From: Caballeronia sp. SL2Y3
Lineage (GTDB): Bacteria; Pseudomonadota; Gammaproteobacteria; Burkholderiales; Burkholderiaceae
Direction: 5' to 3'
Length of the DNA: 64,000 bases
NCBI RefSeq assembly: GCF_022879575.1
Contig: NZ_CP084260.1
Location: 1-64,000 of the forward strand
How positions within the stretch are numbered: position 1 is the first letter of the stretch; every line of letters begins with the position of its first letter. Position numbers and translations under genes: made by a program. Below, one piece after another: positions 43,117 to 53,474 of this stretch. The notes beneath the pieces are model-generated. The model ran no database searches, had not been told where the DNA came from, and saw only the letters and a program-made list of their open reading frames with translations.

Positions 43117-44586
43117 ATGCAGTGGGAAGTCGTCATCGGTCTGGAAACGCACGCGCAGCTTTCCACCGTCTCCAAGATTTTCTCGGGCGCGCCCACGCAG
43201 TTCGGCGCCGCGCCGAACACGCAGGCAAGTCCCGTGGATCTCGCGTTGCCGGGCGTGCTGCCGGTCATGAACCGCGGCGCAGTCGAGCGCGCGATCCGCT
43301 TCGGGCTCGCCATCGGCGCGCACATTGCGCCGCGCAGCATCTTCGCGCGCAAGAACTACTTCTACCCGGATCTGCCGAAGGGCTATCAGATCAGCCAGTA
43401 CGAGATTCCGGTCGTGCAGGGCGGACAGATCACCATCCACGTGCCGGCCAATGAAAAGGCCGGCAAGGAAGCCTACGAAAAGACCGTCAACCTGACGCGC
43501 GCGCATCTGGAAGAAGACGCCGGCAAGTCGCTGCACGAAGACTTCGCGGGCATGACCGGCATCGACCTGAACCGTGCGGGCACGCCGCTGCTCGAAATCG
43601 TCACGGAGCCGGAAATGCGCAGCGCCGCCGAAGCGGTCGCGTATGCGAAGGCGCTGCACGGTCTCGTCGTGTGGCTCGGCATCTGCGACGGCAACATGCA
43701 GGAAGGCTCGTTCCGCTGCGATGCGAATGTGTCCGTGCGTCCGGTCGGCCAGAAGGAATTCGGCACGCGCGCCGAGATCAAGAACCTGAACTCGTTCCGC
43801 TTCCTCGAAGAAGCCATTCAGTACGAAGTGCGCCGTCAGATCGAACTGATCGAAGATGGCGGCACCGTCGTGCAGGAAACGCGTCTGTACGATCCGGACA
43901 AGCGCGAAACGCGCTCCATGCGCAGCAAGGAAGACGCGCACGACTACCGCTATTTCCCCGATCCCGATCTGATGCCCCTCGTGATCGAGGAAAGCTGGGT
44001 GGCGCGCGTGCGTGACGAGATGCCGGAGCTGCCGGCGGACATGCAGAAGCGCTTCGTCGATACGTACGGCCTGACGTCCTATGACGCCGGCGTGCTCACG
44101 TCGTCGAAGGCGATGGCCGCGTACTTCGAAGCGGTCGTCGAGAAGGCGGGCGCGGCGCAGGCGAAGATCGCCGCGAACTGGCTCATGGGCGACGTCTCCG
44201 CGCAGCTCAATCGCGAATCGCTGGACATCGCTCAGTCGCCGGTGTCGGCGGCGCAGCTTGCGCTGGTGCTGCAACGCATCGCGGACGGCACCATCTCGAA
44301 CAAGATCGCGAAGGACATCTTCCAGTCGATCTGGGAAGAGAAGGCCACCGATGAAGCCGCGGCCGACCGCATCATCGAGGCGAAAGGGCTGAAGCAGATT
44401 TCGGACACCGGCGCGCTGGAAGCGATCATCGACGAAGTGCTCGCCGCGAATCAGAAGTCCGTCGACGAATTCCGCGCGGGCAAGGAGAAGGCGTTCAACG
44501 CGCTGATCGGCCAGGCCATGAAGGCGACGAAGGGCAAGGCCAATCCGCAGCAGGTCAATGAATTGCTGAAGAAAAAGCTGGGCTGA
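43117..44586 (+). CDS. gatB: Glutamyl/aspartyl-tRNA(Gln/Asn) amidotransferase subunit B
   Basis: The kinase and transamidase subunit activates the mischarged Glu-tRNA(Gln) or Asp-tRNA(Asn) and uses ammonia from GatA. The 489-residue protein opens with [13 protein letters not shown] and has [22 protein letters not shown], and the C-terminal YqeY-like tRNA-binding region (about 330-489, [18 protein letters not shown]). It completes gatC-gatA-gatB. Confidence 0.98.
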   Translation: MQWEVVIGLETHAQLSTVSKIFSGAPTQFGAAPNTQASPVDLALPGVLPVMNRGAVERAIRFGLAIGAHIAPRSIFARKNYFYPDLPKGYQISQYEIPVVQGGQITIHVPANEKAGKEAYEKTVNLTRAHLEEDAGKSLHEDFAGMTGIDLNRAGTPLLEIVTEPEMRSAAEAVAYAKALHGLVVWLGICDGNMQEGSFRCDANVSVRPVGQKEFGTRAEIKNLNSFRFLEEAIQYEVRRQIELIEDGGTVVQETRLYDPDKRETRSMRSKEDAHDYRYFPDPDLMPLVIEESWVARVRDEMPELPADMQKRFVDTYGLTSYDAGVLTSSKAMAAYFEAVVEKAGAAQAKIAANWLMGDVSAQLNRESLDIAQSPVSAAQLALVLQRIADGTISNKIAKDIFQSIWEEKATDEAAADRIIEAKGLKQISDTGALEAIIDEVLAANQKSVDEFRAGKEKAFNALIGQAMKATKGKANPQQVNELLKKKLG

Positions 44587-44636
44587 GTCGGCGGCGCATG
44601 TCGCGCATGGTCTGCTGATTCAGGAGCGTAAGACTC

Positions 44637-44676
44637 ACGGGCTGTTGCCGGTTGATCTGTGCAGCGGCCCGTTTTT
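44637..44676 (+). terminator. Rho-independent terminator after gatB
   Basis: A 12-bp stem, ACGGGCTGTTGC (44637-44648) with GCAGCGGCCCGT (44661-44672) including two G-T pairs, followed by TTTTT (44672-44676). It ends the gatCAB transcript before the PPK2 gene. Confidence 0.8.
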
Positions 44677-44697
44677 CATTGCTGACGCGGAAAAAAC

Positions 44698-45537
44698 ATG
44701 GCCAAGAAATCCGACCTGGACGACTATCGCGTTCCGTTCTTCGACGGCGGAAAAAAGCTCAAGGCGTTCGACATCGGTTCAGTCGATCCGTCTCAGAAGC
44801 CGTTCTCGACAGGCGCGAAAGACGACGACCGCGCGCGCCTCGCTGAAATCGGCGCGCAGCTGAACGAGTTGCAGGAGAAGCTGCACGCCCAGCGCCGCGA
44901 GCGCGTGCTGCTCGTGCTGCAAGGCATGGACACGAGCGGCAAGGACGGCACGGTGCGCGGCGTGTTTCAGGACGTCGATCCGCTCGGCCTGCGCATCGTG
45001 CCGTTTCGCGCGCCGACCGAGCGCGAGCTGGCGCACGACTTCCTGTGGCGCGTTCACGCGCAAGCGCCGATGGCGGGCGAACTCGCGATCTTCAACCGCA
45101 GCCACTACGAAGACGTGCTCGTGCCGCGCGTGCTGAAGCAAATCGACGACGACGAATGCGAGCGCCGCTATCGCCATATCCGCGAGTTCGAGGCGCTGCT
45201 CGCGGATGCGGGCACGACCATCGTCAAATGCTTCCTGCATATCTCGAAGGACGAGCAACGCAAGCGGCTGCAGGCGCGTATCGATGATCCGACGAAGCAC
45301 TGGAAGTTCGACGTCTCGGACCTCGAGGCCCGCAAGCTGTGGGACGACTATCAGCAGGCGTATTCGGTGGCGCTCGGCGCGACCTCGACGGACTACGCGC
45401 CGTGGTACATCATTCCGGGCGATTCGAAGACGCATCGGAACGTGATGGTCGCCGAGCTCGTCTTGCGCACGTTGCAGGGCATGAAGCTCGAATTCCCGCC
45501 GGCGAAGGAATCGCTTACGGGCGTGAAGGTCGAGTAA
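44698..45537 (+). CDS. Polyphosphate kinase 2 family protein
   Basis: A 279-residue PPK2 enzyme that transfers phosphate between polyphosphate and nucleotides. Walker A is GMDTSGKDG and Walker B NRSHYEDV, with the lid region KRLQARIDDPTKHWKF. It is a single-domain type of class I or III size, so it probably makes ATP or GTP from diphosphates or from AMP; sequence alone does not settle the class. xth follows 25 bases later. Confidence 0.93.
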   Translation: MAKKSDLDDYRVPFFDGGKKLKAFDIGSVDPSQKPFSTGAKDDDRARLAEIGAQLNELQEKLHAQRRERVLLVLQGMDTSGKDGTVRGVFQDVDPLGLRIVPFRAPTERELAHDFLWRVHAQAPMAGELAIFNRSHYEDVLVPRVLKQIDDDECERRYRHIREFEALLADAGTTIVKCFLHISKDEQRKRLQARIDDPTKHWKFDVSDLEARKLWDDYQQAYSVALGATSTDYAPWYIIPGDSKTHRNVMVAELVLRTLQGMKLEFPPAKESLTGVKVE

Positions 45538-45562
45538 CTCAAATCAAGAAGAAAGGAAGCGT

Positions 45563-46345
45563 ATGTTTCGCGTGATCACCGCCAATCTGAACGGCATTCG
45601 TTCGGCTGCCAAGAAAGGCTTTTTCGACTGGTTCGGCGAGCAGGCAGCCGACGTGGTCTGCGTGCAGGAAATCAAGTGCTCGCAGGACGACCTGACGCCC
45701 GAGTTCCTCGCGCCGCACGGCTTTCAGGGATACTTTCAGCACGCGGTCAAGAAGGGCTACAGCGGCGCGGGCGTCTATGCGCGCCACGAACCGGACGACG
45801 TGATCATCGGTTTCGGCAGCGAGGAGTTCGACGCCGAAGGGCGCTACGTGGAAGCGCGCTTCGGCAGGCTTTCGGTGGTGTCGGTGTATGTGCCGTCGGG
45901 ATCGAGCGGCGATGAGCGTCAGCAGGCGAAGTACCGCTTCATGGACGAATTCATGCCGCATCTCGCCGAGCTTTCGAAAAAGCGCGAAGTCATTCTCTGC
46001 GGCGACGTGAACATCGTGCACAAAGAGATCGACATCAAGAACTGGAAGAGCAATCAGAAGAATTCCGGCTGCCTGCCGGAGGAACGCGCGTGGCTCACGA
46101 AGCTGTTCGATGAAGTCGGCTATGTGGACGTGTTCCGCACGCTCGACCAGCGGCCCGAGCAGTACACGTGGTGGAGTAATCGCGGTCAGGCGTACGCGAA
46201 GAACGTCGGGTGGCGCATCGACTATCATATCGCGACCAAAGAGGTCGCCGCGACCGCGAAAAGTACGTCGATTTTCCGCGACATCAAGTTCAGCGATCAC
46301 GCGCCGCTGACGATCGACTACGACTGGAAGGTCGGCCGGAAGTGA
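45563..46345 (+). CDS. xth: Exodeoxyribonuclease III
   Basis: An AP endonuclease and 3'-5' exonuclease of base-excision repair. Of 260 residues, it has NLNGIRSA, metal-binding E34 region in QEIKCSQDD, YSGAGVYAR, the GDVNIVHKEIDIKN metal site and catalytic SDHAPL at the end. AAAGGA (45552-45557) supports the ATG. The stop is directly adjacent to the convergent M48 gene. Confidence 0.97.
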   Translation: MFRVITANLNGIRSAAKKGFFDWFGEQAADVVCVQEIKCSQDDLTPEFLAPHGFQGYFQHAVKKGYSGAGVYARHEPDDVIIGFGSEEFDAEGRYVEARFGRLSVVSVYVPSGSSGDERQQAKYRFMDEFMPHLAELSKKREVILCGDVNIVHKEIDIKNWKSNQKNSGCLPEERAWLTKLFDEVGYVDVFRTLDQRPEQYTWWSNRGQAYAKNVGWRIDYHIATKEVAATAKSTSIFRDIKFSDHAPLTIDYDWKVGRK

Positions 46346-47284
46346 TCACCGCCCGCTCTTCTTGAACCGCCCCATGCCCGCGTAGTTCGGCAACGCATCG
46401 ATACTCTTGCCGATGGCTTTCGCATAAAGCGGCATCATGTCGGGCATGCGTTTCTCCAGGTCCTGCTTGCGGTCCGGCCCGTACGGATGCATCCAGACGA
46501 AACCATTGTCCTCGCGGCGCGTGGCGGTATCGATCTTGTTCCACAGCGTGACGGCGGCGCGCGGATCGTAGCCCGCGCGAGAGGCGATCTCGCTGCCGAT
46601 CACGTCGGCTTCGGTCTCGTCGGCGGGCGAATAGCGCATGGCGAGCAGTTGATCGCCGATGCCGAGCGGCGTCGAGCCGACATCCGCGAAGCCGAAGAGC
46701 TGCGGCATCGTTCCGGCGGTCAGTTGCTCGGCCTGCTGCCGGCCGAGCCGCTCGCGGGCGTGTTCGCGCAGCGCGTGCGCGATCTCGTGGCCCATCATCA
46801 TGCCGATCTCGTTGTCGTTCAGGTGCAGCTTCTCGATCAAGCCGCTATACACGACGATCTTCCCACCCGGCAGACAGTACATGCGGACCTCGTTCGACCG
46901 CACGACGTTGATTTCCCACTTCCAGTTCTTCGAGCGGTCGTTCCACTTGAGCGCGAACGGAATCTCGTGATTCGCGATATCGCGCACGCGTTTCACCAGC
47001 GCGTTGTCGTTCGGCAGCAGCCGCTTGTTGCGCTCCGCCTCGTGGATGATGGCGGCGTACGCGTCGGCGGATTGCTGCTCCAGCGCCGCGGGCGGAATGA
47101 GATTGCGAAAAAGCGCGGTGTTGCCGAAGCGGATCTGGTTGTCCGGCGCGGTATAAGGCGGGGGAACGCGCTCTTCGTCCTGCGCATGGGCGCACGTCGA
47201 TGCGAGCGAGGCGCAAGCGAGCGCGCAGACAAGCGTCCGCGCGAGCACGCGGCCCGCACGGTGAGTCGATATGCGCACCGTCAT
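46346..47284 (-). CDS. M48 family metalloprotease, exported
   Basis: A 312-residue zinc protease with a signal peptide (cleavage near CAHAQDEE, about residue 35), so periplasmic. The HEXXH motif is H166-E167-I-A-H170 in MMGHEIAHAL, and the third ligand is in DETEADVIG. It resembles the single-domain M48 proteases of the BepA/LoiP type that monitor outer-membrane protein assembly. The ampG-like gene's end overlaps its start by four bases. Confidence 0.92.
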   Translation of the reverse strand: MTVRISTHRAGRVLARTLVCALACASLASTCAHAQDEERVPPPYTAPDNQIRFGNTALFRNLIPPAALEQQSADAYAAIIHEAERNKRLLPNDNALVKRVRDIANHEIPFALKWNDRSKNWKWEINVVRSNEVRMYCLPGGKIVVYSGLIEKLHLNDNEIGMMMGHEIAHALREHARERLGRQQAEQLTAGTMPQLFGFADVGSTPLGIGDQLLAMRYSPADETEADVIGSEIASRAGYDPRAAVTLWNKIDTATRREDNGFVWMHPYGPDRKQDLEKRMPDMMPLYAKAIGKSIDALPNYAGMGRFKKSGR

Positions 47285-48567
47285 CGTTTTGGTCTCCAGG
47301 GCGCGATGATCGGCAACAGTAACATGCCCGGAATCGAGAGCGCGATGCAGACGAGGAAGTATTCGAACCAGCCCGTCCGCGCGACGATAAAGCCGCTCAG
47401 CGCGGACACGACCGTGCGCGGCACCGCCGCCAGGCTCGTGAAAAGCGCGAATTGCGTCGCGGTATAGCGCGGGTCAGTGGTGCTCGCGATGTACGCGGTG
47501 AACGTGGCGAGCGTGAGCCCTGTGGCGAACGTCTCGAAGCCGTACAGCACCGCGAGCGCGACCGGCGACGGCCCGATCTTCGCGAGCCACGCGAAGCCGA
47601 ATGTCGCGACGATCTGCAACACGCCGAAAATCCACAGCCCGCGCGCAATGCCGATCTTCACCAGAAACACGCCGCCGATGATGCCGCCCGCGAGGCTCGT
47701 CCAGAACGCGACCGTCTTCGCGATCACGCCGAGCTGCATTGTGGTGAAGCCGAGGTCGAGGAAGAACTTGGTGGCGAGCGCGGTCGCCATGGTGTCGCCG
47801 AGCTTGTAGAGAAAGATGAAGCCGAGCACGAGAAGCGCGGAGCGCCAGCCGTCGCGTGTGACGAATTCGTGGAACGGCTCGATGACCGCATCGCGCAGAC
47901 TTTTCGGCGGCGTGCCGTGAACGGCCGGTTCCTTCACGACGAACGTGGTGACGATGCCCGGCAGCATGAACAAGGCCGTCACGATGAAGACCGTCTTCCA
48001 CGGCAGGAAGCCGGCAAGAATCAGCGCGAGCGATCCCGGCACGAGCCCCGCCACTTTGTATGCATTGACGTGGACCGCGTTGCCGAGCCCCTGTTCGGTG
48101 TCCGCGAGCAGTTCGCGCCGGTAAGCGTCGATGGCGATATCCTGGCTCGCGCTGAACAACGCGAGCAGACCGGCGATGGCGGCCACCGTCCAGATGTCCT
48201 CACGCGGCGAAACGAAGCCGAATGCGCCGATGGCCAGCGTCACGAGCACTTGCGTGACCAGCATCCAGCCGCGCCGCCGCCCCGGCCGCCAGAACGGCAG
48301 GCGCGGCACGTAGCGGTCCATCAGCGGCGCCCAGACGAATTTCCACGTATAAGGCAGCCCGAGCAACGCGAACAGACCGATTTGCTTGACGTCGATGTGC
48401 TCTTTCGTGAGCCACGCCTGCAACAGACTCAGCAGCGTGAAAAGCGGCAATCCCGACGTGAAGCCGAGAAACACGCAAATCAGAATGCGCGCGTTGAGAA
48501 ACGCGTGCCAGCGGGGATGTTCTTCGTGAGCAGTTAGAGCGGGCGCCTCGTGTGGCGTGTCGGGCAT
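47281..48567 (-). CDS. AmpG-like muropeptide MFS permease
   Basis: A 428-residue, 12-segment MFS transporter with AmpG-type features: FLGFTSGLPLFTLLSLLQAWL in the first helix, GLPYTWKFVWAPLMDRY, and SQDIAIDAYRREL. AmpG imports anhydro-muropeptides for cell-wall recycling and beta-lactamase induction. The stop overlaps the downstream M48 protease's start by four bases, so they share a transcript; both touch envelope maintenance. Confidence 0.92.
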   Translation of the reverse strand: MPDTPHEAPALTAHEEHPRWHAFLNARILICVFLGFTSGLPLFTLLSLLQAWLTKEHIDVKQIGLFALLGLPYTWKFVWAPLMDRYVPRLPFWRPGRRRGWMLVTQVLVTLAIGAFGFVSPREDIWTVAAIAGLLALFSASQDIAIDAYRRELLADTEQGLGNAVHVNAYKVAGLVPGSLALILAGFLPWKTVFIVTALFMLPGIVTTFVVKEPAVHGTPPKSLRDAVIEPFHEFVTRDGWRSALLVLGFIFLYKLGDTMATALATKFFLDLGFTTMQLGVIAKTVAFWTSLAGGIIGGVFLVKIGIARGLWIFGVLQIVATFGFAWLAKIGPSPVALAVLYGFETFATGLTLATFTAYIASTTDPRYTATQFALFTSLAAVPRTVVSALSGFIVARTGWFEYFLVCIALSIPGMLLLPIIAPWRPKR

Positions 48568-48613
48568 GTCGATGTTGGAAAAGCGTTGTCGATGCTTGAT
48601 GCGCCGGGTCGCA

Positions 48614-49222
48614 TCACCGGCGCTTCACGCGATAGACCGCAAGACTACCACGCCAGTTCGCGCCCCAACGGATGGACTGCCCGCCGTGAAGCACCACGCG
48701 GTCCAGAATCTCGATCCCCACTTCCGGCGCGAGCGCCTCGAAGTCCTTGATGGTCAGCACGCGCACGTTCGGCGTGTTATGCCATTGATACGGCAGCGAC
48801 TTAGACACCGGCATGCGCCCTTGAATGACCGAAAGCCGGTGCGGCCAATAGCCGAAGTTCGGAAACGACACGATGCATTCGCGCCCCACGCGCACTGTCT
48901 CGCGCAGGATCGCGGCGGTCTGATGAATGGTCTGCAGCGTCTGCGAGAGGATCGCGAAGTCGAAGCTGTCGTCTTCGAAGAGGCGCAGGCCGTCTTCGAG
49001 ATTCTGCTGGATCACGTTCACGCCCTTCTGCGCGCAGGCGAGCACGCCGGCGTCGTTGATCTCGATGCCGTAGCCGTTCACTTCCAGCTCTTCCGCGAGC
49101 AGCGAGAGCAGCGACCCGTCGCCGCAGCCGAGATCGAGCACGGTCGAGCGCGGTTCCACCCAGCGAGCGATCGCCCGGAAGTCCGAGCGCAGCGCGAGCG
49201 AATCAAGCGTGTTCTGGTTCAT
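48614..49222 (-). CDS. metW: Methionine biosynthesis protein MetW
   Basis: A 202-residue methyltransferase-fold protein with the SAM site [12 protein letters not shown] and MetW-specific [11 protein letters not shown] and [11 protein letters not shown]. MetW partners with MetX in many proteobacteria and activates its acyltransferase activity. Its start overlaps the metX stop by four bases. The frame is open far upstream, so the ATG at 49222 ([15 protein letters not shown]) is chosen. Confidence 0.95.
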   Translation of the reverse strand: MNQNTLDSLALRSDFRAIARWVEPRSTVLDLGCGDGSLLSLLAEELEVNGYGIEINDAGVLACAQKGVNVIQQNLEDGLRLFEDDSFDFAILSQTLQTIHQTAAILRETVRVGRECIVSFPNFGYWPHRLSVIQGRMPVSKSLPYQWHNTPNVRVLTIKDFEALAPEVGIEILDRVVLHGGQSIRWGANWRGSLAVYRVKRR

Positions 49223-50364
49223 GCGCCGATCTCCGTGGCAATGCGTTCGTAGTAGGCGCGCATCAGGTTGTGATAGCGCGCGTCGTCGAGCAGGAAGGCG
49301 TCGTGGCCGTGCGGGGCGTCGATTTCGGCGTAGCTCACCGTGCGCTTGTTGTCGAGCAGCGCCTTCACGATCTCGCGGGAACGCACCGGCGCAAAACGCC
49401 AGTCCGTCGTGAAGCTCGCGATCAGATACTTCGCCTTCGTGCGGGCGAGCGCCTGCGTGAGGTCGCCGTCGTAGGTCTTGGCGGGATCGAAATAATCGAG
49501 CGCGCGCGTGATGAGCAGGTACGTGTTGGCGTCGAAGTATTCGGCGAACTTGTCCGCCTGATAGCGCAGATACGACTCCACCTCGAACTCCACGTCGAAG
49601 TTGAAGTTGTACGCGTCGAGCGCGCCTTCGGCCCGGCGCAGCGCGCGGCCGAATTTCACGGCCATGTCGTCGTCCGAAAGATACGTGATATGGCCGATCA
49701 TGCGCGCGACGCGCAGGCCCCGGCGCGGCTTCACGCCGTGCGCGTAGTAGTCGCCGCCGTGGAAGTCGGGATCGGAGAGAATCGCGGAGCGCGCGGTTTC
49801 GTTGAACGCGATGTTCTGCGCCGAGAGCTTCGGCGTCGACGCGATCACGATGCAATGCCCGAGCCGCTCCGGGTACATGAGGCTCCACGCGAGCGCCTGC
49901 ATGCCGCCGAGACTGCCGCCCATCACGGCCGCGAATCGCTCGATGCCGAAGCGGTCCGCCACGCGCGCCTGCGCATGCACCCAGTCTTCCACCGTGACGA
50001 CGGGAAAGCGCGCGCCGTACGGCTTGCCGGTCGCGCGGTCGATGCTCATCGGCCCCGTCGAGCCGAAGCACGAGCCGAAATTGTTCACGCCGATCACGAA
50101 GAAGCGATTGGTATCGAGCGGCTTGCCCGGTCCGACCATGTTGTCCCACCAGCCGACGTCCTTCGGATTGTCGGCGTACACGCCCGCGACGTGATGCGAC
50201 GCGTTGAGCGCATGGCAGACGAGCACCGCATTCGAGCGCGCGGCGTTGAGTTCACCGTACGTTTCGACGACGAGTTCGTAGTCGCCGAGCGAGCTGCCGC
50301 TCTGAAGCACGAGCGGCTCGGAAAAACGCAGAGTTTGGGGAGTGACGATGCCGATGGATTCCAT
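49219..50364 (-). CDS. metX: Homoserine O-acyltransferase MetX
   Basis: Activates homoserine for methionine synthesis. A 381-residue alpha/beta hydrolase with the nucleophile elbow GGSLGGMQ (S151), the conserved [11 protein letters not shown], and catalytic Asp and His near the end (HGHDAFLLD). MetX family members use acetyl-CoA or succinyl-CoA; several MetX-MetW pairs are succinyl-specific, so I do not fix the acyl donor. It is the first gene of metX-metW. Confidence 0.96.
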   Translation of the reverse strand: MESIGIVTPQTLRFSEPLVLQSGSSLGDYELVVETYGELNAARSNAVLVCHALNASHHVAGVYADNPKDVGWWDNMVGPGKPLDTNRFFVIGVNNFGSCFGSTGPMSIDRATGKPYGARFPVVTVEDWVHAQARVADRFGIERFAAVMGGSLGGMQALAWSLMYPERLGHCIVIASTPKLSAQNIAFNETARSAILSDPDFHGGDYYAHGVKPRRGLRVARMIGHITYLSDDDMAVKFGRALRRAEGALDAYNFNFDVEFEVESYLRYQADKFAEYFDANTYLLITRALDYFDPAKTYDGDLTQALARTKAKYLIASFTTDWRFAPVRSREIVKALLDNKRTVSYAEIDAPHGHDAFLLDDARYHNLMRAYYERIATEIGA

Positions 50365-50657
50365 TCATTCCGCCTTTACTGGGCGGCTAAACGGTGTCGG
50401 CTGGGCGCGAAGAAGCGGAAGATAGGCGCGGCTGACGACCTCTTTAGCCGCATTTATAGTGAACCGGAGCAATGCCGATGCCCTGGTTCGCGCGCCCGCA
50501 ATCGAGTCAGCAAATCGGCGCGTGTTCAATTCTGTCAAGCGGTGAAGTATAGCGGAAAACGTAATAAAGCCGCTAATCGTGACGGCGGTCGCCGGCTTGG
50601 GTGGCGCGTCGTTTTCTGTCTATATTGTCTAGGCATCGCGCCTTGCCGGGAATCGAC
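50365..50657. promoter_or_regulatory. Divergent region between metX and the toxin-antitoxin module
   Basis: This 293-base gap has no gene. Near its right end, TTGGGT (50597-50602) and TATATT (50621-50626) form a plausible promoter with an 18-base spacer for the antitoxin. A direct repeat TGTCTA occurs at 50617-50622 and 50626-50631, overlapping the -10, a likely autoregulatory site. I found no recognisable SAM riboswitch upstream of metX. Confidence 0.5.
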
Positions 50658-50939
50658 ATGAAACCGAGTCGCGTCAGACCGCTGAGTCATTTGAAGAGCC
50701 GCGCAGCCGAGATGATCCGCAACGTCGTGGAGAGCCGCGAGCCGATGCTGATTACGCAGAACGGCGAAGCGAAGGTTGTCGTGCAGGACGTTCAGTCCTA
50801 CGAGGACCTGCATCAGACCGTCGCGCTGCTCAAGATTCTGGCGATGGGGCAGAAGTATATCGAGGCGGGACATTGCATCAGCGCGGGCGATTTTTTCGCC
50901 GAGATCGAGCGGCTCGACAAGGAAGAGGGCCTCAAATGA
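50658..50939 (+). CDS. Type II antitoxin, Phd/YefM family
   Basis: A 93-residue antitoxin with the Phd/YefM start RVRPLSHLKSRAAEMIRNV, the DNA-binding fold part RAAEMIRNVVESREPMLITQNGEAKVVVQD, and a C-terminal helix (about 50-93) that would bind the toxin. It starts at 50658; the in-frame codon at 50601 lies in the promoter. Its stop overlaps the toxin gene's start by four bases, the usual coupled arrangement. Confidence 0.9.
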   Translation: MKPSRVRPLSHLKSRAAEMIRNVVESREPMLITQNGEAKVVVQDVQSYEDLHQTVALLKILAMGQKYIEAGHCISAGDFFAEIERLDKEEGLK

Positions 50940-51256
50940 AGACCGTCTTTCTCGATCCCGTTCGACAAGACCTGCAGGACTTCCGGCGTTACGTGATCAA
51001 CAAGTTCGGCGGCACCGCATGGAAAGCGACGCGCGACAAAATAGCGGATGCCGTCGCGGACATCGAGGCTTCGCCGCGCAAGGGCGCGACGCCGCCGGAA
51101 CTCGTCGACTTTCGCATGACGGGGTATTACGAAGTCGTTAGCGGGACGAACCGAATCATCTACAAGGTCGACGACGACACGATCTACGTGCATCTCGTCG
51201 TCGATATGCGTTCGGACCTCGAAGATATTCTCGCGCGGCGTCTGTTCAGGATCTAG
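50936..51256 (+). CDS. RelE/ParE superfamily toxin
   Basis: A 106-residue toxin-fold protein with DPVRQDLQDFRRYVINKFG, TGYYEVVSGTNRIIYKV and the C-terminal DLEDILARRLF. RelE members cleave mRNA on the ribosome, ParE members poison gyrase; which applies is not clear from motifs. It is coupled to the antitoxin by ATGA overlap. Its 3' end overlaps the convergent HAD gene by 11 bases. Confidence 0.88.
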   Translation: MKTVFLDPVRQDLQDFRRYVINKFGGTAWKATRDKIADAVADIEASPRKGATPPELVDFRMTGYYEVVSGTNRIIYKVDDDTIYVHLVVDMRSDLEDILARRLFRI

Positions 51257-52013
51257 CCGGTGGCCGCCCGAGCGCGCCGCCGCGCAGGCCGAGCGTCAGC
51301 GCGCGCAACGACTGCACGGTGCGATCCACATAATGCGGCCTGCCCGCGCCCGGCAAGCGCACAGACACCGCGCCCGCCGACGTGCGCGCGGCCGGCAGAT
51401 GCCCGACTATCCACACGGTCCGAATGCCCAGCCGCCGATAGCTTTTCAGATGCCCGCGCGTGTCTTCGACGAGAATCGCATCGGCGAGACGCACGCGCGC
51501 GCGCCGCATCGCACGGCGAAGCATCGGCGCATCGGGCTTCGAGCGCCAGCGATCGCCTTCGCGCATGTCCTCGATGGCGATCACGCGCTCGAATAGCCGC
51601 TCGATGCCGAGTTCCGCGAGCACGGCCCGCGCATAGACGGACGGCGCGTTGGTCAGCACGATCTTGCGGCCCGGCAGCGCACGCAGCATGCGGCCGATGC
51701 CGCGCTCGGCGCGCAGCATCGACGGAAGATCGGCGAACGTGTGGACGACGTGCAGAAAGTCGGCCGGATCGACGCCGTGATGCTTCACGAGCCCGACGAG
51801 CGTCGCGCCGTATCGCACCGTATAGCCGACGCGCAGCCGGTTCGCCTCGTCCACATCGACGCCGAGCCGGTCCATGATGTACTGCGTCATCGCGCGATTG
51901 ATGGCCGGGAAAATCTGATGCGACGCGTGATGCAGCGTGTTGTCGAGATCGAAGAGCCAGACCGGGACGCGCGGCTCGACGCGGCGGCGGCGGGAAGTGG
52001 GATGCGAATTCAT
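51246..52013 (-). CDS. HAD-superfamily pyrimidine 5'-nucleotidase-like hydrolase
   Basis: A 255-residue HAD phosphatase with the nucleophile motif FDLDNTLHH (D22, D24), motif II VLTNAP, and motif III/IV LVEDTRGHLKSYRRLG. The stretch ASHQIFPAINRAMTQYI is typical of the SDT1-like pyrimidine nucleotidases. The ATG at 52013 is preferred; an in-frame codon at 52076 would run across the argB terminator. The N-terminus has a basic RRRR patch. Confidence 0.87.
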   Translation of the reverse strand: MNSHPTSRRRRVEPRVPVWLFDLDNTLHHASHQIFPAINRAMTQYIMDRLGVDVDEANRLRVGYTVRYGATLVGLVKHHGVDPADFLHVVHTFADLPSMLRAERGIGRMLRALPGRKIVLTNAPSVYARAVLAELGIERLFERVIAIEDMREGDRWRSKPDAPMLRRAMRRARVRLADAILVEDTRGHLKSYRRLGIRTVWIVGHLPAARTSAGAVSVRLPGAGRPHYVDRTVQSLRALTLGLRGGALGRPPARS

Positions 52014-52020
52014 TGCGCGA

Positions 52021-52048
52021 AAAGAAACGCCCGCGCGGAGGCGGGCGT
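52021..52048 (-). terminator. Rho-independent terminator after argB
   Basis: Minus-strand stem ACGCCCGC (52048-52041) with GCGGGCGT (52034-52027), a six-base loop, then TTTCTTT. It separates argB from the HAD gene on the same strand. Confidence 0.75.
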
Positions 52049-52079
52049 CGTCATGAAATGAGCGGGGCTCAATCAAAGC

Positions 52080-53096
<1,017 letters not shown>

Positions 53097-53132
53097 TCAT
53101 CGTTCATCGCTCGATGTCACGAATGCGTCACC

Positions 53133-53342
53133 ATGACGAAGCCACCGCTTGCACCGCCCGCGCCGGGCGCCGTCTGCACCCGCTGCGGCGCGACGTTCCG
53201 ATGCGGCTCGCTTTCGGGCGATGCCGCCTGCTGGTGCGCGTCGCTGCCCGCGTTGCCGGCCGAGCGCCTGCGCGCGGGCGAAGCGTGTCTGTGCCGGGCG
53301 TGCCTGCTGGCGGAAATGAAAAAGGCCGGCATTTCGGGTTAG
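53133..53342 (+). CDS. Small cysteine-rich CWC family protein
   Basis: A 69-residue protein with the CWC pattern: CTRCGATFRCG (C15, C18, C24), then CWCASLP and C-terminal CLCRAC. Such Cys clusters should bind metal. The function is unknown. The start at 53133 (MTKPPLAPP) is preferred over 53091, which lacks a ribosome site. It lies between argB and the regB-like kinase. Confidence 0.8.
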   Translation: MTKPPLAPPAPGAVCTRCGATFRCGSLSGDAACWCASLPALPAERLRAGEACLCRACLLAEMKKAGISG

Positions 53343-53474
53343 CAGAGCACATGCCGCGCGGGGTGCGACAAATCGCGCCATCGGCGGTTCGGCGGCGCGC
53401 GCAAGCGGGATAATGCCGCATGAACCACGACTTGCCGGCGCGCACTTTCGCTGCCGGCGCGCACTCGAAGGCAC

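Noticed and set aside
50365..50657. SAM riboswitch upstream of metX
   Set aside because: I looked for a recognisable SAM-type fold and terminator on the minus strand and saw none.
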